A stretch of 41,023 nucleotides of DNA from Bacteroidales bacterium (GTDB taxonomy: Bacteria > Bacteroidota > Bacteroidia > Bacteroidales > UBA4181): NCBI GenBank assembly GCA_031265445.1, contig JAISCQ010000043.1, positions 1-41,023 of the forward strand, given 5' to 3'. Within the stretch, counting starts at the first letter, position 1; every line of letters begins with the position of its first letter. Shown piece by piece: positions 9,135 through 15,687 of the stretch. Under the pieces are notes generated by a model. That model did not search any database, was not told the origin of the DNA, and worked only from the letters and a program-made list of their open reading frames with translations. The translations under genes and the position numbers were made by a program.

Positions 9135-9959
9135 ATGCCCAATACTAAAATATTGATAACGGTAAAGACGTACCCTGCTCTTTCGGAAAAATACGATGAA
9201 CTGGTATGTACGGCAGGTTTCAGGGAAGACGGTACATGGATTCGTATTTATCCTGTTCCATTCCGCAAACTGGATTATGAAAAACAATATAACAAGTGGC
9301 AATGGATTGAAATGGACATTGTAAAAAATACTTCCGATTTTCGTTCTGAGAGTTATCGTCCAACTGACATTGATAAGGGTTTTATCATTGGGGAAAAAAT
9401 AGAAAACTGGGAAATACGTAAGGATATTGTGCTAAAAAATGTCTGCGTGAATATGAAAGACCTGATAGCACGAGCTAAAGGTACAGTAAATAATGTTTCT
9501 TTAGCTATATTAAAACCCGCCAGAGTAATTGATTTCGTTTGGAAAGAATGTGAACGTGAATGGGATAAGAAAAAATTGGCTGCCATACAGGGCAATCAAG
9601 CTCAAGGCAGTCTATTTCAGGAAGCAACAAAAAAATTATTCCAAATAGTAAAAAAAATTCCATACGAATTTTCATACATTTTTACTACTGAAGACGGAAA
9701 AGAGCGTAAACTGATGATCGAAGACTGGGAATTGGGACAACTGTACTGGAATTGTCTGAAAAAAGCGGATGGCGATGAATTGCTTGCATGTCGGAAAGTA
9801 AAGGACAAATATTTTGACTGGATGCTCAAAAAACGTGATTTATATTTTTTTCTTGGTACGACAAAGAAATTTCATAACATTGCGCCTAATCCTTTTATTA
9901 TCATTGGAGCTTTCTATCCCCCCAAGCCTTCGGGACAATTAACAATTGAATGGGGATAA
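9135..9959 (+). CDS. Conserved protein of unknown function paired with the DUF488 gene
   Basis: The 274-aa protein starts ILITVKTYPALSEKYDELVC and then TAGFREDGTWIRIYPVPFRKL, an N-terminal beta-rich stretch. The middle is helical with many lysines, and the C-terminus has LYFFLGTTKKFHNIAPNPF followed by IIIGAFYPP. I recognise it as the kind of protein that accompanies DUF488 genes but cannot assign an activity; no Walker, nuclease or methyltransferase motif is seen. It starts 5 bp after the DUF488 stop, so co-translation is likely. A short DNA match to its LVCTAGF segment may be present in the decayed second copy near 10413-10436. Confidence 0.7.
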   Translation: MPNTKILITVKTYPALSEKYDELVCTAGFREDGTWIRIYPVPFRKLDYEKQYNKWQWIEMDIVKNTSDFRSESYRPTDIDKGFIIGEKIENWEIRKDIVLKNVCVNMKDLIARAKGTVNNVSLAILKPARVIDFVWKECEREWDKKKLAAIQGNQAQGSLFQEATKKLFQIVKKIPYEFSYIFTTEDGKERKLMIEDWELGQLYWNCLKKADGDELLACRKVKDKYFDWMLKKRDLYFFLGTTKKFHNIAPNPFIIIGAFYPPKPSGQLTIEWG

Positions 9960-9962
9960 TTT

Positions 9963-9999
9963 GAAATTCTATAAAATCTATTATAAAGAAGAAAATTAA
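9963..9999 (+). pseudogene. Second copy of the YKIYY gene-end remnant
   Basis: Encodes KFYKIYYKEEN and a stop, homologous to 8172-8208 (15-bp identical core at 9970-9984 versus 8179-8193). Together the two copies bracket the DUF488 gene pair as imperfect direct repeats. Confidence 0.4.
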
Positions 10000-10005
10000 T
10001 CCATC

Positions 10006-10360
10006 ATGCCCTACAACCCCACCATTCATCATCGCCGCAGCATCCGCCTGAAAGACTATGATTATTCGCAGGCAGGATTGTATTTTATTACGATATGCGT
10101 ACAAAACCGGCATTGTCTGTTCGGAAAAATTACGGACAACAAAATGATATTGAACAAATACGGTAAAATTGCATACGGTGAATGGTTGAAAACACCAAAC
10201 ATGCATCCCAATATTCAATTAGATGAATTTATTGTAATGCCCAATCACATGCATGGCATTATCGTCATTGCCGACAATGACGGCGATGGCGGTGGTCGCC
10301 GTCAAATACCATTGGGGCGATCATTCGTGGGTACAAATCCGCCGTAACAAAACAAATACG
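10006..10360 (+). pseudogene. Frameshifted and truncated REP-associated tyrosine transposase (RAYT, Y1_Tnp/TnpA_REP)
   Basis: RAYTs are IS200/IS605-like HUH single-strand transposases thought to move REP palindromes. The first 104 codons are intact: RRSIRLKDYDYSQAGLYFIT, then CVQNRHCLFG and the HUH motif in MPNHMHGIIVI. Near nt 10318-10322 the frame breaks. The annotated frame ends at 10347 with SFVGTNPP, while the +1 frame continues with the expected IIRGYKSAVTKQI to about 10356. There the sequence abruptly becomes a piece of a DUF488 gene. The catalytic tyrosine region is gone, so this copy should be inactive. Dispersed palindromes in the window could be substrates of related intact copies elsewhere. 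Confidence 0.8.
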
Positions 10361-10412
10361 GCTGTTTTTCTTTTCAGGCCAATCAGGATATATCCAAATT
10401 GAAGACCTTCGG
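10354..10412 (+). pseudogene. Fragment of a second DUF488 gene
   Basis: The DNA from AAATACGGCTG onward is nearly identical to 8368-8425 for about 40 bp. It encodes KYGCFSFQANQDI followed by a diverged LKTFG (residues 48-66 of the intact protein). It joins the RAYT remnant through the shared AAATACGG-like microhomology. The following LVCRTGF is weakly like LVCTAGF of the partner gene, which would fit an internal deletion of a whole second gene pair. Confidence 0.7.
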
Positions 10413-10432
10413 TCTTGTGTGCCGTACAGGTT

Positions 10433-10846
10433 TCAGTTCTCTAATTTTATGTTTATCAAATTCTTTATGTCATTAATTATTCCTCCGTCTTTCACTTCTA
10501 CGCGGATTCCCCGACCTTCTGCATACGCTTTTGCCGATTCGAGTTCGGTCCTGATTGCTGTTGCAACTTCGCTTTTGAACACCCCGTCAGTTGCTTTTTG
10601 CCCAAAGACAAACGCTACTTTGAAAAAACCGTCTCTCGGTAAAAGGTAAATTATCGCGCGCCTGTTGTCTTTAAGTCTAAAACTCCAACCGCCACTCTTT
10701 GAGAAACTCCACTCATCAATTGACTTCGGACAAACAGCATGAACATAATCCACAAAAGTCTGCCAAAATTCGTAGGTAGCACCTAATGCAACTTTAAGAC
10801 ATTCATCCTTAGGCTCTGATCCTTTATCTGTAAATACACTTTTCAT
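10433..10846 (-). CDS. DUF3788 family protein
   Basis: The 137-aa soluble protein matches the DUF3788 pattern: ALGATYEFWQTFVDYV, SGGWSFRLKDNRRAIIYLLP, GFFKVAFVFGQKA and a closing YAEGRGIRVEVKD-IKNLINIKL. Function is unknown; the fold is probably related to small ligand-binding or stress domains (inference). It has an ATG start and typical length. It is followed, in transcription direction, by the RAYT/DUF488 debris, and shares the minus strand with the genes up to 13.7 kb. A diverged relative appears to be encoded at 11923-12411. Confidence 0.85.
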   Translation of the reverse strand: MKSVFTDKGSEPKDECLKVALGATYEFWQTFVDYVHAVCPKSIDEWSFSKSGGWSFRLKDNRRAIIYLLPRDGFFKVAFVFGQKATDGVFKSEVATAIRTELESAKAYAEGRGIRVEVKDGGIINDIKNLINIKLEN

Positions 10847-10899
10847 GTGATTCGTATTTTGTTTAAAATTCTAATTTTCTGCTTCATTGTCCCGCTTGT

Positions 10900-11388
10900 T
10901 CAGTTCGTCAAATTTGTCCACACATTCGCGAGGTGAAAAATCAGGAAAATCGCGGACGCGACGACAAGCGGCCAGCGCCTTTGCCACAATCCCAACGACA
11001 TGTAATACAGCGGCGGCGGCGCGACAAGCAACGACAGGATCAGCGCGACGGATTGATGACCGTTGAAATAAAAATACCAGCCAGTGAAATATGTCGACAA
11101 AAACAGCATGGCAAAAATAAAAAACGACTTGTCGCGCCATGTGCCGAACGGGAAACGCTCGATTTTCCCGTTTACAAGCATGACAAGCAGGACAACTGTC
11201 AGGACGCCAAATATCTTTTCCATGATCTCAAGGACGGGACGCTCGATTTCCATCTCCATCAGTACGTTTGCCGGCAGGGAAAGAAAAGGCATCACGGCAT
11301 AGGGCAATTCCTGAATCGCGAAAAGCACGCATCCGGCCAGCCAGAAGCCACAAAAATAATCCCCGTATATTCTAAACCACCTAACCAC
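10900..11388 (-). CDS. Hypothetical membrane protein, start uncertain
   Basis: The 162-aa product has about five hydrophobic segments (CGFWLAGCVLFAIQ, ILEKIFGVLTVVLLVMLV-like, FFIFAMLFLSTYF, VALILSLLVAPPPLYYMSLGL, WPLVVASAIFLIFHL), so it is an inner-membrane protein. No family is recognised. The listed start is GTG (11386-11388). In-frame coding potential extends upstream as IKRWLIEQGSVVRWF with an ATA where ATG would be expected (near 11419). The gene may therefore have lost its original start when the adjacent DUF1703 fragment was joined. Confidence 0.6.
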   Translation of the reverse strand: MVRWFRIYGDYFCGFWLAGCVLFAIQELPYAVMPFLSLPANVLMEMEIERPVLEIMEKIFGVLTVVLLVMLVNGKIERFPFGTWRDKSFFIFAMLFLSTYFTGWYFYFNGHQSVALILSLLVAPPPLYYMSLGLWQRRWPLVVASAIFLIFHLANVWTNLTN

Positions 11389-11414
11389 GGAACCCTGTTC
11401 AATCAGCCACCTTT

Positions 11415-11585
11415 TTATTCCCCGTTCCGGCTCTTGCCAAACCTGCGCGGCCGACCGAGAAAATAGGGTTTCCCACGTGTTGCCAGGCGATAGACATATT
11501 CGGTTTTATCCACGTACAGGAAGTCTCTCGTACGCAAATCTTCAAAATCCTGCATGCCGACGGGCAATTTCCTTATTACATCCAT
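11415..11585 (-). pseudogene. N-terminal fragment of an AAA-ATPase-like/DUF1703 (PD-(D/E)XK) protein
   Basis: Encodes MDVIRKLPVGMQDFEDLRTR, then DFLYVDKTEYVYRL and the ATPase-loop segment PYFLGRPRRFGKS, the hallmark start of the large AAA_like/DUF1703 family (normally about 500 aa). It stops four codons after the Walker A-like RRFGKS. The rest is missing and the next gene begins at once. The likely start is the ATG at 11585; a TTG further upstream gives a slightly longer ORF. A -7 box lies at 11616-11623. Confidence 0.8.
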
Positions 11586-11597
11586 GATCAATGACAA

Positions 11598-11922
11598 ATT
11601 ACAATTTCACGAATGCAAAAGTATTAAATTTATTAGAGATATTTGGAATCGCGAAGTCATCATATCATGTTTTCTTCAATAAATCCTGCCCGATCAGCCC
11701 GCCTTGCAATGGCCAAAAGTCATGGCTGCCGTTGGAGTATTTTGACGTCACACGGTCAGGGCAACCCAATGTTTTTACCCCACGAATATTCGTTTGTTGT
11801 CATTGTTTTGAACCATTGTACCACCGCACGCAGGGGCGAACCTGCGTGTTCGCCCTGGATGTGTTCGCCCCGAATATCGTTGTGTTCGCCCTGAATATCA
11901 GGGCAGACACGCAGGTCTGCCC
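11598..11922. repeat. Intergenic stretch with GC-rich palindromic repeats
   Basis: No gene is supported. The AT-rich part near 11600-11640 carries a TACTTTTG box (minus strand, 11616-11623). From 11834 the sequence becomes a cluster of dispersed palindromes: GGGCGAA-N8-TTCGCCC (11834-11855), further TTCGCCC copies near 11863 and 11886, and GGGCAGAC-ACGCAG-GTCTGCCC (11901-11922). The same family recurs at 37136-37157. The cluster runs into the 3' end of the next gene. Confidence 0.65.
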
Positions 11923-12411
11923 CTACGGGCGCAACGTGGTCTGGATACCGCGTCGGGCAGGGGTGGCAACTATTTTTATGATTTTCAAAATATCCAACAA
12001 AGGCTCCTCGTCCCGGATAATCATGCTAATGGAGTAACCCCTGCCAGATTCTTCATTAAACTTCGTGCTGAAATCAATAGCCTGCTGCACCTGTTCACTG
12101 CTTAAATCGTTCCTGTGCTTTAGAATCTTCAGAAAAAATCTTTTGATAAAATGAAAACTGCAGGTTATCTGCCCGCGTCCGTCGATAGAAGAAAGATATA
12201 AATCAACGGTCATCGATTTTTTACTTATCTGCCAACCATGAAAATACTTCCCCCTGCGCCCGGCATGATCCCATATCTCCAAATCTGGCAAAAGTAATGA
12301 AACGGTATTTTCGCGAATCACGCGATAATAATCATATACTTTTTCGCCCAGCAGGGATACAAGCTCCCGCTCGTCCGGGACATGATCCATGTTCATTAAT
12401 CTTGTTTCCAT
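11923..12411 (-). CDS. Distant DUF3788-like protein
   Basis: The 162-aa protein has LVSLLGEKVYDYYRVIRE, then GWQISKKSMTVDLYLSS, SFHFIKRFF and GRGYSISMIIRDEEPLLDIL-KIIKI. The order and spacing match DUF3788 (GW-lysine-rich strand, FxF strand, final GRG followed by acidic and DI-IKxI helix), although identity to the neighbour at 10433 is low. Its last 15 or so residues (from TPARRG) are encoded inside the palindromic repeat, so the natural stop may have been overrun. AGGAA precedes the ATG. Function unknown. Confidence 0.55.
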   Translation of the reverse strand: METRLMNMDHVPDERELVSLLGEKVYDYYRVIRENTVSLLLPDLEIWDHAGRRGKYFHGWQISKKSMTVDLYLSSIDGRGQITCSFHFIKRFFLKILKHRNDLSSEQVQQAIDFSTKFNEESGRGYSISMIIRDEEPLLDILKIIKIVATPARRGIQTTLRP

Positions 12412-12505
12412 TTCCTGCTTTGAGGTTTAAAAACCGCCATTCCCCCGTGTCCCGCGGAGACCGCGACGAGCGGGGGGATGAAAAGATCATTCCTCAGTTT
12501 TAATG

Positions 12506-12799
12506 TTATTTTTCTGATAAAAATTCATCGAATAATATAAAAAAATGATCCGAGGCTTTTTTCTCATCCTTAAATATCAAAAAAAGCAGTTCATCCCAGT
12601 TTCGGTTGTCATGTATGTTATATTTTTCCTGCAACCAAAAATAAAATTCATTCAGCAATTCTATTTCAGTATCTTTGCTTTCATCACGGAAGTACCATCC
12701 ATCAATAAAAGCCTTCAAACAAAAAATATTATTCTTTCCAATATACATGCCTGGACGGGATCGAATCATTGCAATAAGTTCTGTAAGCCTGCTCGACAT
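12506..12799 (-). CDS. Small RPGMYIG-type protein, immunity-like
   Basis: From the ATG at 12799 the product is 97 aa: LTELIAMIRSRPGMYIGKNN, then FCLKAFIDGWYF, FYFWLQEKYNI, and an acidic C-terminus ending FFILFDEFLSEK. Small acidic proteins with an RPGMY(I/L)G start commonly sit in toxin-immunity or accessory loci; that role is inferred. An in-frame ATG at 12913 would add 38 residues of low-complexity sequence and places the start 7 bp after the DUF6261 stop. I prefer the inner start because the recognisable domain begins there, but coupling to the upstream gene is possible. Confidence 0.6.
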   Translation of the reverse strand: MSSRLTELIAMIRSRPGMYIGKNNIFCLKAFIDGWYFRDESKDTEIELLNEFYFWLQEKYNIHDNRNWDELLFLIFKDEKKASDHFFILFDEFLSEK

Positions 12800-12920
12800 G
12801 GCGTCTTTACCGTGCCGCGCTAAAAGCAAGTCTTCTGCCTTGCAGCTGTCAAATGTCCCGTCCGCCGTCGCGGGAACATCGCCCGCTTGCCTGTTTTCCG
12901 CGTTCCGCGTCATGCGCCTG

Positions 12921-13667
12921 TCATTCGTCCGTACCCGCGGGCGGGACGGGGGGATGATGCATGCCCGCCCGCTGTGCCAGCACGTCGGCGTAGCGCTTGA
13001 GGAAGGCGTTCCACTCGTTCGCGAAATCCGTGAAGGGCGGGACGTCGCCGTTGAGGGTCATCGTGGCCTCGACGCGCGCCGTCATCCTGTAGTACGTTTC
13101 CTGCAGCTCGTGGCGCACTTCTTTCATGCGCAGCTTCGAGCGCTGGGCGACCTCCGCGTTGCGATCCTTGACGAGGGCCTCGTAGGCGGCGTTGTCGGCG
13201 GCGAGGCGAGCGGCCCAGTCGCGCAGGCCGAGCACGTCGACCGGGAGGGGCGCTCCGGGCGTTCCGCTGTCCAGTTCCTGCAGGAGGTTGTAGATTCCGG
13301 CGGTTTCCTCGTTGGGGGCTTTGCGGGCAAGGTTGCCGAAATGGTCGAAGAGGACAGTCAGCCGGTCGGCGGCGGCGCGCCTGGCGGGGTCGAAGTGGTT
13401 GCGGGCGGATTTCACCGCGTCGGCAAAGCCGCGAAAGGTATGGTCGCGCACGTGGTCGGCCTCGATCATCAGCGCAGTGTCCGCGCTCTTGCGGATGATC
13501 TCGAGCGCCGTGTCGGCGTCGGCGTAGAGGAGGAGGAACGTCGCCCACAATTCGGCGATGTTCAGGGCGCCGGGGCTGTACTTCAACACGAGGTCGCGAA
13601 ATTCGGTGAACAGTTGAAACCATTCCTCGTTGCGGAGCCTGTAAAAATTCAAACCTGAAATCTTCAT
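12921..13667 (-). CDS. DUF6261 family protein
   Basis: The 248-aa protein starts MKISGLNFYRLRNEEWFQLF and continues with a long helical body and the ETYYRMTARVEATMTLNGDV and FANEWNAFLKRYADVLAQR segments of DUF6261, a Bacteroidota family of unknown role found in accessory regions. It is conspicuously GC-rich compared with its neighbours, which opens long ORFs in all frames; those are shadows. The ATG follows an AT-rich leader and promoter copy B (13711-13755). It probably forms an operon with the small RPGMYIG gene. Confidence 0.8.
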   Translation of the reverse strand: MKISGLNFYRLRNEEWFQLFTEFRDLVLKYSPGALNIAELWATFLLLYADADTALEIIRKSADTALMIEADHVRDHTFRGFADAVKSARNHFDPARRAAADRLTVLFDHFGNLARKAPNEETAGIYNLLQELDSGTPGAPLPVDVLGLRDWAARLAADNAAYEALVKDRNAEVAQRSKLRMKEVRHELQETYYRMTARVEATMTLNGDVPPFTDFANEWNAFLKRYADVLAQRAGMHHPPVPPAGTDE

Positions 13668-13710
13668 GACAAACTAATTTAAATTCTACGTTCATTCACT
13701 AAAACAGGTG

Positions 13711-13755
13711 CAAAGATAACATATATTTATTGCATCAACCGAATTTCATATGAAC
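13711..13755 (-). promoter_or_regulatory. Extended promoter, copy B (in front of DUF6261)
   Basis: Minus-strand -7 box TATCTTTG (13711-13718), GGTTG about 18 bp upstream, and perfect palindrome TTCATATGAA (13745-13754). Aligns with copies at 4130 and 15187; against the latter only about six of 45 positions differ. Confidence 0.75.
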
Positions 13756-14158
13756 TTTATGCAAAAAAAAATCATCGAAAGCAACAGCATATCATTTTAT
13801 TACAACCATATTTTTCAATGGGCAATGCACAACTTAGGAACTGTCAAGAAATAGACGTTACGTTTCGGCGGCTTGAAAAGCCGGATTTTCATAACCGCAG
13901 GTCGCGGCCTGCGGAAAGGAGATGTCTCGCGGCCGCTGCCTGAAAGGGAGACGCGTCTTCCGCAAGCTGCGCTTCGCTTGCATGCGGTTACGAAAATAAA
14001 GCCCTTTGGGCTTATGATACCTTGAGAAAATTTCGGACAATGTAATCATGAAAAATGTAATGCTTATTTTCTGATAACTCCTTAGCGAAGCGATCTCATC
14101 GCAGGTAATTACACATTGCCTGATGTTCCGGGCAGGTAGAACTTATGAGGTTATTGTT
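13756..14158. repeat. Intergenic stretch with inverted copies of dispersed repeats
   Basis: No gene seen. 13868-13898 is the exact reverse complement of 13-43. A hairpin AAGCCC-TTT-GGGCTT lies at 13999-14013. 14074-14150 contains CTGATAAC and GCGAAGCGATC with an AGGTAATT-ACA-CATTGCCT-like hairpin, homologous to 31350-31430. A short ORF through this block is made of repeat sequence and is not a gene. Confidence 0.65.
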
Positions 14159-15154
14159 TTACCCTTTCCCGATTTTTTCAATCTCAGCGATACTCAGTCC
14201 CGTTGATTCGGATATCTGCTGCATGTCAATGCCGGCTTCCAACAGGATGCGTGCCGAGTTCCTGAGGCGAGCATCTTGCTTTTTTAAGTCTGCCTCATGC
14301 TTTTCCAATGCAGCATTTTGCTTTTTTAAGTCCGCCCCTTGCTTTTCCAATGCAGCATCTTTCTTTTTCAAGTCTGCCCCTTGCTTTCTAATGATGGCAT
14401 CTTTTGCCTTGAGTGTGTTTTCTATTAAATACATATCTCTATATTCTTTAAGTGATTGATCGTACGAATCCCTTTCCACGGGACTCATTTGGGTGATTTC
14501 GGCAATATGGAACAGCTTGCGGAAAACCCTGTTCCGAAGCGGTTCCGGAAGATCCTGCAATTCCGAAAGGTGCTTGAGAACATACAGCCATCTGTCGAAA
14601 TCGTTTTGCAGCCCGTCAACGGGTTTGGTAAACAGCGGCAGTTCCATGAACACAAAGGTCAGTTTATCGTAGAACACCCGGTGCGTATCCCTGTCGATGA
14701 GCTGCACACAGTGGAAATACTGTCCGGCGTCATCCGGATTCGCAAGTTGAAAATCCAGGATATTGACCGAATATACCGGACGAAGCCTGAAATCCCACTT
14801 CCGCTTCCTCATCCCCTGCTTCTGAATGGGAAAAGAGGCATAGTACAGGGCGCGGTCTTTAAAATAATCCTGCCGCACGTTCTGCACCTCCACCTGGATA
14901 TGTTCGCCCCTGCCCGTGATGCAGTAAAGATCGAAAATGGCCCTGCGATCGATCGCCAGACGGCCCTGATGTTCGGGATTGGCGTAGCGCAACTCCCTGA
15001 TGCCGACTTCGATGGACAGCACCGACTCCAGGAAATCGATCAGCAAATCCCTGTTGGCTTCCGTACCAAAGATACGTTTGAAGCCAAAATCGGTCAGCGG
15101 GTTGATATACTTTTCCGCCTGCGGTTTATTTGCCGGTACTGCGCTTTTTGTCAT
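14159..15154 (-). CDS. Rpn/PDDEXK-family recombination-promoting nuclease (putative transposase-like)
   Basis: The product of 331 aa belongs to the PD-(D/E)XK transposase-like family: INPLTDFGFKRIFGTE at the start, IFDLYCITGRGEHIQVEVQN with the nuclease D...ExQ pattern, and the DRALYYASFPI and YSVNILDF segments. Rpn proteins of this family act as DNA endonucleases that raise recombination. Near the C-terminus are three 14-residue repeats of the form QGADLKKxxAALEK, predicted coiled coil, encoded by 42-bp tandem repeats. It closes with a helix-turn-helix-like ISESTGLSIAEIEKI. The ATG at 15154 is preferred over a TTG five codons upstream. It has promoter copy C. Confidence 0.88.
   Translation of the reverse strand: MTKSAVPANKPQAEKYINPLTDFGFKRIFGTEANRDLLIDFLESVLSIEVGIRELRYANPEHQGRLAIDRRAIFDLYCITGRGEHIQVEVQNVRQDYFKDRALYYASFPIQKQGMRKRKWDFRLRPVYSVNILDFQLANPDDAGQYFHCVQLIDRDTHRVFYDKLTFVFMELPLFTKPVDGLQNDFDRWLYVLKHLSELQDLPEPLRNRVFRKLFHIAEITQMSPVERDSYDQSLKEYRDMYLIENTLKAKDAIIRKQGADLKKKDAALEKQGADLKKQNAALEKHEADLKKQDARLRNSARILLEAGIDMQQISESTGLSIAEIEKIGKG
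14276..14400 (-). repeat. Three 42-bp tandem repeats inside the Rpn gene
   Basis: Units at 14276-14317, 14318-14359 and 14360-14400 are close copies and add 14 residues each to a coiled coil. The unit is a multiple of three, so copy-number change would alter protein length without frameshift. Confidence 0.85.
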
Positions 15155-15186
15155 CGGATCGGTTGCCAAAATATCAAAATGTACTG

Positions 15187-15231
15187 CAAAAGTAACAATT
15201 ATTTATTGCATCAACCGAATTTCATTTGAAC
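15187..15231 (-). promoter_or_regulatory. Extended promoter, copy C (in front of the Rpn gene)
   Basis: Minus-strand -7 box TACTTTTG (15187-15194), GGTTG upstream and palindrome TTCAAATGAA. See copies A and B. Confidence 0.75.
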
Positions 15232-15687
15232 AATCCGATACCATCCGATAAAACTCCCGTCCATCAAACGGAAACCCAATGAGTAGCGGAAGAAACGAAA
15301 ATCCTCCTCCATACAGCCGGCCGGTTTTGGAAGGGGGATTTTTCTTTTCCGCGCTCCGGGAGTCGGCAAAGACGCGATGCATCGCGTCTCTACAACGCAG
15401 CCTCCATCCCCGCTCCGAACGGGGACGTCCTCGCTTTTACCGACAATCGACCTTCCCGGAGAACCTTAATACTCACTCCAAGAACCTTAATCCTCGCTTT
15501 TAGTGACAACGGCCTCGCTCGAAGCGACAAAATGGCAGCATGTTGGGCTTTTCAGGACTTTTCTCAACTAAACCGCGACTGTGACGACAGGGAAAACAGG
15601 AAATCGAATATGAATTAATCCTCTCTGATATTCGATGCCATGCGAATTCCTGCGAGGAATTAGTAACTTTGCGGCAAAAAATCACTC
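15232..15687. repeat. Intergenic repeats upstream of sbcD, with its promoter
   Basis: No gene seen. 15298-15354 has an inverted repeat built on AAAATCC and GGAAGGGGGATTTT. 15366-15393 is a shortened copy of the 28-bp palindrome at 163-190, and both copies continue into AAYGCAGCCT. CCTCGCTTTTA-N2-GACAA occurs twice (15430, 15493). The hairpin AATTCC-TGCGA-GGAATT (15645-15661) sits beside the -7 box TAACTTTG (15664-15671), giving a leader of about 13 nt for sbcD. Confidence 0.6.

Noticed and set aside
10413-10436. Match to the LVCTAGF segment of the DUF488 partner gene
   Set aside because: Only about 16 of 23 bases agree; suggestive of an internal deletion in a second gene pair but too weak to annotate as a separate feature.
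11591-12037. Plus-strand ORF of 148 codons
   Set aside because: Its second half is the palindromic TTCGCCC repeat region and it overlaps the 3' end of a better-supported minus-strand gene.
12675-13658. Long plus-strand ORF of 327 codons and further long minus-strand frames over the same region
   Set aside because: They lie opposite or out of frame with the DUF6261 and RPGMYIG genes; the GC-rich sequence removes stop codons by chance, and the translations look compositional.
13858-14049. 63-codon minus-strand ORF
   Set aside because: Built on the 31-bp dispersed repeat and GC-rich palindromes.
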